DNA of 64,000 bases from contig JAQGDQ010000133.1 in assembly GCA_030141605.1 (NCBI GenBank), forward strand, positions 1-64,000, given 5' to 3'. Below the pieces are notes generated by a model. The model was not told the DNA's origin. It saw only the letters and a list, made by a program, of their open reading frames with translations, and searched no databases. The stretch's first letter is position 1. Every line of letters begins with the position of its first letter. Positions 13,601 through 24,197 of this stretch are shown one piece after another. The DNA comes from Tubiluchus corallicola (Eukaryota > Priapulida > Priapulimorpha > Priapulimorphida > Tubiluchidae). Both the position numbers and the translations under genes were made by a program.

Positions 13601-15054
13601 AAATATAGACGTAATTGTATAGATTAACTTATATTTTTGACAGGTATTGGAAGGACTCTATTACTGCTATCAATAACAAATTTATTTTAAGTTTCTCTTT
13701 GCGGCAAAAATATTGATGTAAATATATGTGAAACGCCATTGAAATACATGTTGGCAAGCTGCCAACAGCTGCTGTTGCCCAACGACATGGCATGGCGCCT
13801 TTAAGTATCACACACTCAAAGTATTGTTCTAATGTTTAAGCTAGCAATCAATCTCTCTATACACAAGCGCTTTATCTAAATCTATGATATACACAGACCT
13901 AGTAACATCACACAGATTTATTTCTCTAAATTACATGGATTTACACCAGACCTAATCAAATCGCACAGGTCTGTTTCTGTAAATGATGTGAATGTACACT
14001 GCACCTAGCCACATTACACAGGTATGTTTCTCTAAATTAGCTCCATCTTTCATTTATTCAAATGCAGTATATGGAGGCTTGGTTTCTCTGTGCAGCTGAA
14101 TGCATTTTAGAGTCTTTAATGGCCTTTTTAAATTCAGTAGTTCCATTTCAACTGGCCACAGCTGGCCTTTATAGATCTGTCTATGTGTATTAATAATACT
14201 CTCTGTATACTAATCTTTTAATAACTCTATATATACAGCACCATACTTTCATCAGAGCATTATACTTGCCCCAAAAGCTTTATTCTTCTGTTTAAACTGT
14301 TTTCAAAATCATTTTTGTAAAGCTTGTAAATATCTGAATGCGTTTTCTCAGCTGAAATTGCTTATCAGTAACTTCAATTACAGTAATTTATTGGTGAGTC
14401 AGTTCTGCACCCCTACCTCAAATGCGTTATCCTCGATTCCGTTCACGTTGCCATTAATTATATGAATTTCTTCTAAATTTGGTGAACCCACAAAAGCTTG
14501 TCGTGGTATCCCATGAATTCTGTTCGGATTTTCCTTTGGTCCAACAATGAGTAGAATGTTTGTTCTTGGATCTGTATAAAGAAAACCAAATTAACTATTT
14601 TCTAAGCTATTGAACATTTAGTAGTTATTTTACTTTAAAGGCTGGCATTGGTTTTTTTTTTCTTTTAAAAACACTGTTAAGTAGCTCCAGCAGTTGATAA
14701 AATGGGGATTATCAATCCAAAATTATAATAATTTGGTTCATGGGTACTAATTGCCAAAGATTTAATGGCAAATCAATAAACCTGACAAGCAAAAAAGATG
14801 TGACTTTGTTCTCAAATGCTGATAAATGGAAGCACCTCACAAAATTTTACCATTAGTAGACTAATTTTAACTTTTGATTATTTTATCATACCAATGTCGG
14901 ATGGAATTTTTGTCATCCCACCAACACTGCAATTGGTCACATAGTTGCCTTCCATCTCTTCACATTTGCATCTTGCATGGCAGCTGCTGACCATCTTGAA
15001 GACTAGGAAAATGAAGATTATACCGATAACTACCCATTCTGCTTTGATTGCCAT
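7650..15054 (-). CDS. Leucine-rich-repeat single-pass membrane protein (4 exons, 616 aa)
   Basis: Exons, in order: 15054-14892, 14571-14417, 9981-9719, 8919-7650. All junctions are GT-AG and phases match (163+155+263+1270 = 1851 nt, 617 codons with stop). Residues 1-27 are a signal peptide with a long hydrophobic run, followed by a cysteine-bearing N-terminal cap (CHARCKCEE, then NCSVGG). LRRs follow with repeated LxxLxLxxN motifs (HTLILRNNGL, LSYLDLRNND, LRHLDLGYNG, LKELDLSHNRL, LIHLDLSGNPL). A C-terminal LRR cap starts NRWHCDCYIMPLYLW near residue 434. One transmembrane helix lies at about 502-526, then a ~90-residue Lys/Asp-rich cytoplasmic tail without a TIR or kinase domain. The family pattern is that of extracellular LRR adhesion or recognition receptors. 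Ligand and function are unknown. Intron 2 (9982-14416) is packed with repeats. Continuing upstream from 8919 reads into intron, so the long frame opening at 8978 is not the true start. Confidence 0.88.
10104..10317. repeat. Minisatellite, ~60-66 bp unit (left part, about 4 copies)
   Basis: Units follow the pattern acatcacacaggtttatttctctaaatta catgga tacac agacctagcc, with about four diverged copies. It ends at ATATACAC (10310-10317), where a 3.57 kb element begins. The same array continues in the same orientation at 13887. It lies in intron 2 of the LRR gene. Confidence 0.85.
10774..11255. repeat. Internal inverted repeat with a perfect 20-bp palindrome
   Basis: 10774-10793 reads actatgtaccggtacatagt, a perfect palindrome. 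Just inside, about 10800-10900 (tacgactccttgtgcgtgtaatgcat, tttccatgtgt) pairs in reverse complement with about 11120-11250 (acacatggaaac, atgcattatgcgcacatggagtcgta). The block can fold into a long imperfect hairpin and lies inside the 3.57-kb element. Confidence 0.65.
12416..12848. mobile_element. 433-bp non-autonomous hAT element (MITE) with perfect 8-bp TSD
   Basis: Left terminus CAGGGCTGGAACTAG. The right terminus, read as complement, is CTGGGGCGGAACTAG. Both are followed by G-rich subterminal runs (gggaggagggcgcaaaa on the left, the complement of gcgcccccctgcaaaa on the right). It is flanked by GATTATGG at 12408-12415 and 12849-12856, an exact 8-bp duplication as expected for hAT insertion. 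There is no coding capacity. It is nested inside the 3.57-kb element and so is younger. Confidence 0.9.
13887..14045. repeat. Minisatellite, ~60-66 bp unit (right part, about 2.5 copies)
   Basis: Same unit and same orientation as 10104-10317 (acctagtaacatcacacag, ttctctaaattacatggat). It starts at the second copy of the ATATACAC target duplication and is the other half of an array split by an insertion. Confidence 0.85.
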
Positions 15055-17160
15055 ATTGCACTCATCCTAGGCCTGCCACATCTGGAGAATATTATGAAAA
15101 TCGCTAATATAAAATGTTTGTATTTTGGGACATGCAAATATTCAAAAAGGTAAAACAACAATTAGCCTAGTTTTTGTCTACCCAAAAGACAAATTTCGCT
15201 ATATTTACATTTATTAGTTGCCTTAGTCCTGTGCTAACAGATGTTTATTTCGATGTGGTTAGTTTACACTGTATTATCCAGCACATCCTCACTCTTTGTT
15301 TAACGTAGATCAATAAAAAAGTGGGTATTAGTATTTGATGCATACAGCTCTAAGCACGATTAGCCAGTGGATGGGTAACCATCCAGAAACACTTTTTTTG
15401 GTGGTTTCATTAGCTACATTAGGCTTAATATTGTAAATTACATTCGGATGTGGCTTAGATGCCGCGTGCTGACTGTTCAGTTTTCACTGAAGATGAATAT
15501 CTTTGACACGGGGCTGGATATCGTACCTGCCACAACAGTCAACATAATAAGTAGACCCTGTTGTTGAATGTCAGTTACCGGCTTACACTATGCCAAATTG
15601 TGTAAATAATTAACTGAATTTTTCTTCAAATGACAAATATACATGAGTTTGCCAAAATGCCACAAATAATTAAATAGTTAACACATAATTAATAACTTTT
15701 TGAGTGGATACAAACTCAGATTTTTGCAACGACACAATCAGTGGTGAGTGATCACTGCGAAAAACTGCTCCAGACACTCGTGTGTCATATCATGAGGCCA
15801 TATTCATCAGATCCTTCAATAGCTGAAGGAAAATGTATGCACATCCGAACGTGACTAACTTTTGCTGGTTCCCCATCTCATTTTACAGAATTCCCTCGAT
15901 AGGTAAACTAGGTTTTGGTACTACCACAGCCATCTGCCTTAGTAGGCTCTACACCAAGTGCTGGACTCTGGTGTGGAAAAATAGTGAAATGTGAAAAAGA
16001 AAAGTTAGTTGACTGTGTAGGTGTGGCATAATTGTATAAGCATTTACAAACATATGGTTGTGATAGCAGTAATCACTGCATCTATTAAATATGCATCTAT
16101 GAAACGTGTTTGTTCTGCATCTATACTTTATTTAGAAAACCAGTTAATTGTCTTCTGATGCACCAATGTAGTCGAGTTAATAGCTCAGCCAAAAACAGCA
16201 GAGCATTGGTAAATGGTATACATGAATAAGACATCACCCTCCATGGCAGACAGTAGTAAATGGCATTTAGTTTTAGGCCTGACTTGCTGGTTTGTTCAAA
16301 TGCCAGGTGAAACATGCAAAAACATGGTTACATCCTGTAGTCATTTGCAGTACATCATCAAGAATAGCAGTAAAATAAGTAAATCTTGCGCATTGAAAAT
16401 GGCAGTTTCTGACTATTAATAGAATTTGGCACTCTGCATGCCTTACTCGATCATTTGGTACAGGTGGTTGTGGTAGGACTAGTATCTAGTGCATTAATCA
16501 AGAAAATCCTGTGAAATGAGATACTAAATCAGCAAAGCTGTCTTGCGTTTGAATGTGCAAATGCTCTTCCTCAGAAACAGATGGCAGTTTTGGGGGATTA
16601 AGTGAACTGAAGTGAATTTATTTAGGTTTAGGAGCATTACAAAACATACAAAATAAAAAATATACAGAACAGAATATGCTTGACTCATTCACCAGTAACT
16701 GTTGGTAGCCAGAAACAAAATTGTTCATATGGCCTAACTGCTGCAACTTATAGGATATATTTGATTGTATTATGCATACTGTTCAGCTTGTTACATGCAC
16801 ACTGCTAAACAGCTGGCTAAGTGTGCTCTAGCTAAAACTACAGCATTAAAATTTATTAATAAATCAATTAATTATGATCTTAAAATTTCACAATAAGGCT
16901 TTCATCATGTTTATTTGATTTTTTGAACCAAGTTTCAGTTGCGATTTCAACCTCAGCTTGTCATATGTCAGTAGTTTCATTTAGTATTTTTCATGTTTTC
17001 TTATTTTATTTTATTAATGCTGCCATGCAGTATAGGTCATCAGCTCACGATGTGAATGTAAGCGAGTTAATACCTTAACCACTTAGAGTAGCCTTGAAAT
17101 TTTTGGTTTGGCATAATTCTGGGACAAGATGATGGTTAAGGTCGATGGTTATCCTGAGGC
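15055..17160. other. Upstream region of the LRR gene and intergenic DNA
   Basis: No coding exon is supported. The LRR gene promoter should lie just above 15054. A short block at about 15352-15391 (gattagccagtggatggg) resembles the internal region of 5S rRNA and is treated as part of a dispersed repeat family. Short open frames at 16121-16419 on both strands look like chance. Confidence 0.4.
15352..15391 (+). repeat. 5S-rRNA-like dispersed repeat fragment
   Basis: The segment 'gattagccagtggatggg' followed by 'taaccatccagaaac' follows the order of the conserved 5S rRNA block (gttagtacttggatggg, gaccgcctgggaata) with substitutions. Related fragments occur at 32012-32060, 53948-53995 and 55001-55055 (plus) and 27362-27400 and 55967-56010 (minus). 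This fits a 5S-derived SINE-like family rather than a working 5S gene, since each match covers only part of the molecule. Confidence 0.4.
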
Positions 17161-17164
17161 CATA

Positions 17165-17920
17165 TCCAGAGCAGTACTAAATGATAAAAAATTAGAAACC
17201 TCCGCAGAGGCACAGTAATGGTGGGCATGGTGGGAGGATCTGAGTCAACTCAGTGGAGGAATTAGAGTGGCCTGTCTCCTATTGACAACCCAACATAGAC
17301 AAAAAGAATTTGACCCCTCCTGGGGAGGAGTGAAAAAATATTTTAGCCCTCCTGGGAGATAACGGATCCAGGATTCGAACAATCACAACTATAGTATTAT
17401 AAAGGCAGGTTTTGTGCCTCAAAATGTCAAAAGAAGATGTTAGGAGATGAGTGAAAATTTTTGGGGGATGATCTGCAATGACTCGGAGGGAGGAAGGGAG
17501 GATCCAGGATGAAGGGTATAGTGTGATAATTTGAGTCAGCTCAGTGTGAGGAATTTGCAGTGAACTGTCACCTATTTACAGTCCAGTTACTATTGTGTTA
17601 GAAAGGCCGGTTTTGTACTGCAAAATATCAATGTAGATGTTACATGATGGGTGACTACTTTGGGCAATAGCCTGCAATGACCCTGCCTCCTCCCCTTGAG
17701 GGCGGGCATTTTGGAGCCAGGCTGGTCGATATAGTAGAGGTATCAGAATCAACTGAGTACGAGTGGTGCAGCACCGATTGACAATCTAACAATGACAAAA
17801 ATGCTTTACCCCTCCCCAGGGCAGTTCCAGGATTTGAACAATAGCAATGTATAGTGTTATGTATGCACGTTTTGTCAGTAAAATGTCAAGTGTAGGTGGT
17901 AGACGATAGGGGGAACTTAT
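17165..17920. repeat. Diverged tandem repeat, about 3 copies of a ~200-290 bp unit
   Basis: Ordered landmarks recur. 'gagtcaactcagt' occurs at 17241, 17532 and (as gaatcaactgagt) 17747. 'ggcaggttttgtgcctcaaa' occurs at 17404, with relatives at 17603 and 17866. 'ccaggattcgaacaat' occurs at 17370 and 17826. 'gacccctcctggggagg' occurs at 17310 and again near 17808. The middle copy lacks about 90 bp. G-rich compared with the surroundings. No coding frame. Confidence 0.8.
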
Positions 17921-20900
17921 AGGTGATGCAATTCAGCGGCCCTGGAACAAAGATAAAAATTGCTGAAGTTGGCCAAAACGCCAGCTGTATGAAACTTTCT
18001 GTAGAAAGTTTGTACATGAAAGTCTTTTGACTTTGTTTGACCAGGCGGCACCATTTTCTCAGGCATGCCACAGTTCCTTGCAGCGCACAAATCTCCAAAA
18101 CGGAAGTGTTGTTACTTTATTTATAGTTCTTTATTGATGCCACTATTATCTCGCCCACTAGCCAAAACACCCAGTTCAGTAAGGAAGTGAATAACGTGTG
18201 AGGAATTCAAAATGGTTAATAGTAAATTACAAGGCTTGTGCATGCGTTCACTGAGCATTCAGTGCATTCTGAGTCCTGTTAAGCTGTGAGTTTGAGATTT
18301 AATAAGCATTTGTAATCTTAATTTAATGGTTATCAATTGATGACGGAATAAACCCACACTATATTAATTTCTGAAAACAGGCTCGAATGAGTGGAAAGAA
18401 ATGTGAAAAAGTCAAGCGTAAGCCCGTGTTTGAACCAAGGACCTTTGGAATTTGTTTGAGTATATATTTCAGTTTCTCCTGTACTGTATATACAGACATC
18501 CCCTTTTTGTACTATATTATTGTGAAGTTCGTAGGTTCATTCTTCTGGTTCAATTCACCAAAATTATAATCACAAAGTTGTAGTTATCTGTAGCAAAAAT
18601 TCTTAAACATATTTGTTTGGAAGTTATATCTTGCTGTGTATTAGAAAAACTTATTTGATCATTTTATGGACGACATTTTGCTAAAATTTCCCTCCCATAT
18701 TACACAATGATGCTGCAATGACTTGAAGACTATTAACAGTGATGTCTATTAACTTTATCAAGAAAATATTTCAATACCTATTGTGTATATGTGAACTCTA
18801 TAGATACTATTGGTTGGAAAACTGGTTTAGGATATTGCTCTGTACATGCACATTGAATGTGAATTTCGTTTTATCATGTAGACACTATGCCAACAAAAGG
18901 CTATATTTTTGGCTAGATTTGTCAGCAGTAACTAATTCAGTGAACACAAACCTGCAAGAGATTTATAACTTAAAACAGTCAGTAATTGGGTTACCAAACT
19001 AGGGTAACCTATATAGTACTAGATACGCAAAACAAGTCGCAGGTTTTAATGGAGTCACTTGACCTTGAGTAGTGGCCTAAAGTTAAAGGTCACTTGCAAT
19101 TCGGAAACCATATGGAGGTGGTAAAACAAACATGGGTGACTCATAATAGTAAATGGGGGAATGAGCAGCAGAAGTATCTTTGTAAATTTAGTTGATACAT
19201 TTACCATGATTGAGAGTCCCAACAATCACCTAATAACCGAACCAAGTTCGGCTTTGCTTAGCTTAGGTCATGCACCATGGTCACTCGCTATTCTGTTTTT
19301 AATTTAGTAGTTGGTGGCCTGGTGGCTGATGACTTTAACTATAAGTTGCCAGTTTTATGATAAGCATGTCTCCACACTGAAAACCATCTCTGTTTGTATG
19401 TTAGATCTGATATGAGCAGTTTGACTTTAACATTGATGTATGTAATTAACTGAGTAGTGCCACCATTGTGCAGATGTTGTTAGCATTTCCTGTTGTATTA
19501 CTGTAATGCATTCAGGCGTAATGTCACTTTCCAGCCATCTAAATTATGCGAATTTACAGCATTTTCCCTGGAGCCCCCTGCTATTTCAAACACAGAAATA
19601 GCGCTGTTCTTTTTTCGTTTATAACTTGATGGAATTGTAGTGTATATATTCTAGACGTAGATGGAGTTGAATTCAATTCAATTGAATTGAACTAAATATT
19701 TAGACTCACTGAATCACGTAATAGTACTGATTTTATTGTATCTCGTCTCAAACATGGTTCAAAAACCTGTTGTAATGCAATAAAAAGTTGATAGTGTAGT
19801 CTTTATATGAACGACCTTTCATTTTGCAAATTCTAATTTTACTTGATTTGTTGAAGAGAGAAAATATCTAGGATTATGTTAACAAAATATCAAGAGCAAT
19901 TATGTTAACATTAATTTATAACATATGATAATAACTATGATAATATCTGTTACTAAAAATCTTTATAAAATTAAAAAGGCAACGGTTAAGCTAGATTCTA
20001 GTAGCTTTTATCAGTATAAAGTTTTTCTTTATTTTTGTGACCAAAGTTAAGCTGCATTGAGTGAGTCATAGACTGGATGACTGACAGCTCGGTTCAGTGT
20101 TCATTTGGAGTCTAACAACTCTCATTTGCCATACTGCCTGTTTACCACGTTGATGGAGGTTGCATTCACAATTGAAAGACACCTTTTTGTACAAGGTGAA
20201 TAAAAACTAAAAGATAGTTTGAATCATGAATTTACAACAAACTAAGTGATTGACATAGTCGATATCCAGAAAATGTCTCAAGTTTGTGAATACATCATAT
20301 GCCAATTTAAATTTTAGAGCAGCTATGAAGCTCGTATCTGGCATACATCCAGATACTTAGAATAACTTCTAAGCCACTACAAGTCAGACAGTTTTTTACT
20401 GTATAGCACCCTAAAAGTGCTATTAGTGTAAGTTATTCAGTGTACTTTAAAACACTTATACAGTTACTTGTAAACAGTTTCCGAACGCTGTCCTTATGTG
20501 CAATGATAACTGCGCTCATCTGTTACATGCGTACATGCATAGATATGTTGTGTCTTATTTTTTATAGACGATAGATGCACCTTATTAGTGATGACCCGAT
20601 AAATTAATATAATGATTACCGTAAATCTACTTTGAGTAGTTTGCTACGTACCTGTGTTTTGTTTCTGAACTAAGTCTTTCAATTTGTGCCTCTACAGACT
20701 TTGCTTTATCCTCTGTCTCTAGCCAGTCGGGTGCATAAAACGATCAGTAATTATAAGTGTCAGTAGGAGAACTTAAAGTTTACTAAACCAGTTTTTGTCA
20801 ACCATTTGCAAACTCCAGTACATACCTACACCTATACTTGTACCTGGCCTGGATGCTGTATGAGTGCCGAGTTGAATTTCTCATCAGCGGTATTGGTTTT

Positions 20901-23290
20901 TGCCCGTCGGCATCGTCTATAGTCAATGATCTAGGCGAATCCAGAAACGGATTGCATGAAGTTTAGAATCTAAGACTTGTTATCCTAACAGCATATTTTT
21001 TAAAGTGGGATTTTAGAGAAGTGTACGCTCACTCATAGCTGTTTACAATGAAAATGGAATCTTCCTTTTGTATAATGTACATGTGACTTTAAATGTCAAA
21101 GGTGGCAATTTTGAGATTTATTCATTTCTGCACGTTTAATGTGTGATATTCATCGTTAATAAATTGTGAAAAACAGGCTAATTATAGCTGAAATTGTGCG
21201 TGCGAAATCTAAAGATTCAGCAGATTAATAGCTAAATTAACGCGTAGCTTTAGCTAATATTCGCGAAGTACTTATTGCTTTCGTTTTCTTGAAATTAAAT
21301 GTAAGTATTGAAAACTGTTCCCTAATGGCTATAAGTATGTGTTGAGGCAGCGGTTAAAGATGAACGTGATAATAGGTCTCCGCTTGCAACTGGAACTCTC
21401 CTAAAAGTCTTTGCTAATCAATGAAGTATTAGCAGTTTAGTTAAGGTTTAGCACCTATAAGCCTACAACAGTGATAGTGTCACTGACAATGTGGAAAAAC
21501 ATTGAATGTCAATTCCTTACTGAACCTACAAAGTGGAACTGACAGTGATAGTATGGAGCAACGTATGGACTGACTGTCAGTCATCGCTGAAATCCATAAT
21601 GCAGAGTTTGCACTTGTGCGGAACAACTTTGAATGTCAGTTCCCAATATTCCGATTAAAACTGTAATGGAGAATTAACGTTTAATGGAAAATTTGGGAAT
21701 TGATATTCAAAAGGTTGTTTCGCGCTGTCGGATTACTGCCGTGATTATCTGTCTTGATGAGAAATTTCCTTTGTTTTAAAATTCTGCGTGCCCAGTTTAA
21801 CGTGTACCATAGACTTAAAGTTCATACGTTGGCGCAGTTAGTGTGGAATTGAGTTGGGATTTGACAGTATTGTACAACACTGTGTGTTAGTTTCCCATTG
21901 AAACCTCAATGAGGAATTTACATTCAAACTTGAAAATAACCTACCATTTCTTAGTGCTTCCCTGGATAGTTCTGAATCCCCTGTTTATTGATCACTAGTT
22001 GATACAATCGATACTGGAACTTAATCACTTCTAATCTGATTTTACTTTTGTTGTGCAACCCGCAGCTTCTCTGAAACTTCGAAATTACAACTTTCTGCTC
22101 CCAACGCAAGTCGAGGAAGACATGCAAAACAGTTCACTTTTGTTTTCTACGTTCATAACCTATTGGAACCACAAAGTTCAGCTCCTGATGATACACGCAT
22201 GTGCGTTAAGTCAGCTCATTGAGTAACAACTGTATTATCTCCTGTGCTGACTGGGTAATTTCACCTGCTGATTACAATCGAATTATTTTGACTCATGGCC
22301 CAGACGTTACAGTCTATTGAAAATAGGAGTGGCCACTCTTTAGAAAGGCTGGGGTCTTTCATCACCATGATTACTCAGCAAACTTGGCTTTTTTATTCTC
22401 AAGTTTTTTTTTCAGTGGGTGTGCACTTTTTGCGGAATTAATATAATTTGCAAGGCTTTAGTAGGATATTGTAAGCAGTAGACATTTTATTTTATTATAG
22501 CAGATATTTTATTAGACTTTTCTCTGCCAGCTTACTGAATTCCTTTCACTTATTTGTACATGCCCCTTTATTCCTGCTTACCTTTTACACAATTCCTCAC
22601 TTTGCAATCATGTAATCAGAAAGTAACTAAGAGACTAACTTTCTTAATAGCTATGACGATTCTTTTTGAATTCTTCAACAAGAAACAAGTCGCTTCCTGG
22701 CTTTAGTGCGTTCTTTCACCTACTTAAATGAAAACAAGGCGCTTACTGGCCTGTAAACTATGTGCTCAACTCTTTACCTTTTTAACTCTTGCGTAGCCAC
22801 CACCGGCCTTATCACGCAAAATTCCTAACTGCATGGTCTTTTGATACCTTGTCTGATTAAAAGAATGATCTAGGAAGTCTTTCAAAGCATAAAAAACATC
22901 CTAGAAGGTATTTTAAGAAATAATTTCTTTAAAGTTTGTAGCACTTTGTGTTGTTTTGCACAAACCCTTCTTGAAATCTCACGTTGCTAAAATTCTAAAA
23001 TTACTAAAATAAACTCAACTGACTGAAACGCTGCTGCTGAAATGACTTGTACTTAAGAACAATTTCAGCATACTAGTGCATGAATAGGAATCCGTGCCTA
23101 GTATTGAAGCTACAGTGACTTGGGCATTAACATTTATGAGTTTCAAAATTATACGCCTCAAAAAAAGATGCAAGAACATGAATTGAATAAATTTAAAAAA
23201 TGCATAAATTGTATTGTAGTGTGTTGTAAATTGTACATGACTGTCTAACCACACGTTACATATTTTTTTAATTGTTTTAACAGTGCGAGA
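17921..23290. other. Long gene-free stretch
   Basis: No exon is supported over about 5.4 kb. Visible items: a tRNA-like block on the minus strand near 18415-18450 (box-B-like ggttcaaacacggg), a perfect palindrome ttcaattcaattgaattgaa at 19672-19691, and weak recurrences around 21490, 21616 and 21872 (gtggaaaaacattgaatgtc type words) suggesting an old repeat with spacing near 128 bp. The remainder is AT-rich DNA in which I see nothing specific. Confidence 0.4.
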
Positions 23291-23300
23291 CATTAGCATT

Positions 23301-23395
23301 TAATGTAGATACGTGGAGCAGGATAATGTGGCGAATGTGCTTGCCATAGCGAAAACACGAAAAGCCTGCTCACTGACTGATAACCATTGAGTATA
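23301..23395 (-). pseudogene. Decayed partial copy of the adjacent peptide-precursor gene
   Basis: The minus strand here is alignable to the repeat region of the gene at 23766-24158. 23301-23345 reads Y-G-K-H-I-R-H-I-I-L-L-H-V-S-T-L where the gene has G-K-Y-P-H-H-I-I-P-L-D-V-S-T-L. Nucleotide identity is high over gataatgtgg and cttgccat. Further along (to about 23395) resemblance to the first repeat persists but a TGA and indels break the frame. The key Pro and Asp are lost. It is best read as a tandem-duplicated, non-functional fragment, though it could be a diverged exon of a related gene. Confidence 0.6.
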
Positions 23396-23765
23396 TCAAA
23401 TATCAAAAAATAACAAAATTAAATGAGAAATTCTGGGGCTTTACAAAACCTTTCTTTAAAATTATTCAAAGATAATACAATTCTCAATTTATATTGTCTT
23501 GCTCGTAAGACAATATTACTAGTTTCTACAAAAGATGTGATTTTGTTGTTATTTTTAAAATGGTGCTTTCTAAACTACTTACAATTTTTATTATATGTTG
23601 GGAGTGTCTTCTTTTCGATTAATTGCATCTGTTACGTGTACATTGATCTAATTAATCTGTAGTCACTATTTTAACTTTCAAATTATCATGGTCATGGATT
23701 TCACTATTTCAAACTGTTGAACACCCGCTTCCAAATAGTCCTGTGACATGGTACTGTTTCAGTTT

Positions 23766-24158
23766 TCACCAGTAATATCTCCATGTCTTCCTTTGAAACC
23801 TTTTCTGGAAATCATTAAAAAATATATCACTTTTCCACTTGTCTGCAATGTTGTTTCTGGTAATGTCCCTTAGCCAATGCCGATTTCCCATTTCATAGTC
23901 ATCATCTAGCATATCCGGAAAACCGTTAAGATGATCTTTGCGCCCTTTTAATGTAGATACATCGAGCGGGATAATGTGGTGAGGGTACTTGCCATTGCCA
24001 TGATCGGATAACCTTGAAACATCAATTGGGATGATATCCTTATAGAACTTTGGAGTGTTCCATCTATCTGACAATGGCAGTATTTTGGAACACGCTGTGG
24101 AACAGATGAAGAATAACAAGAGTAAGAGCATTTGTCCTTGGACTCTACAGAGGAACAT
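23766..24158 (-). CDS. Secreted repeat-bearing peptide precursor (130 aa)
   Basis: A single coding exon with a clear splice acceptor (tttgcag) ending at 24176, so a 5' non-coding exon must lie upstream. The Met at 24158 is taken as start; the earlier in-frame Met at 24197 is intronic. Residues 1-23 form a signal peptide (LLLLLFF core, then STACS). A motif occurs three times: KILPLSDR (25-32), DIIPIDVSRL (41-50) and HIIPLDVSTL (61-70). Spacers hold basic sites (KGRK at 71-74). The C-terminus is aromatic and basic (KRFQRKTWRYYW), with two dibasic sites and no amidation glycine. The protein has two cysteines in the signal region and none in the mature part. This architecture suits a neuropeptide, hormone or other processed secreted peptide. 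I recognise no known family. Expression and processing are inferred. Confidence 0.65.
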   Translation of the reverse strand: MFLCRVQGQMLLLLLFFICSTACSKILPLSDRWNTPKFYKDIIPIDVSRLSDHGNGKYPHHIIPLDVSTLKGRKDHLNGFPDMLDDDYEMGNRHWLRDITRNNIADKWKSDIFFNDFQKRFQRKTWRYYW

Positions 24159-24197
24159 GGCTAATACACCATTACCTGCAAATAAAATTGTATCCAT

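Larger units (their letters stand above)
10318..13886. mobile_element. 3.57-kb DNA transposon with 8-bp target duplication, hAT-like
   Basis: Left end CACAGATTTAGATACG. The right end, read as complement, is CATAGATTTAGATAAAG. Similarity continues inward for about 100-150 bp: both ends carry an AGAGAGATTG word, and ggcaccatgttgttgggcaa on the left pairs with ggcgccatgccatgtcgttg on the right. The element is bracketed by identical 8-mers ATATACAC at 10310-10317 and 13887-13894. Removing it joins the two minisatellite halves in register. An 8-bp duplication and CA-starting ends suit the hAT superfamily, but no transposase frame was recognised, so it is probably non-autonomous. It carries internal inverted repeats (about 10774-11255) and a nested element at 12416-12848. 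Confidence 0.8.

Noticed and set aside
10104-14045. CRISPR-like repeat-spacer appearance of the minisatellite
   Set aside because: Units are contiguous and variable without unique spacers, inside a eukaryotic intron.
24159-24197. Earlier in-frame Met (24197) for the peptide precursor
   Set aside because: It precedes a good acceptor (tttgcag) at 24176 and would place a polar stretch before the signal peptide.
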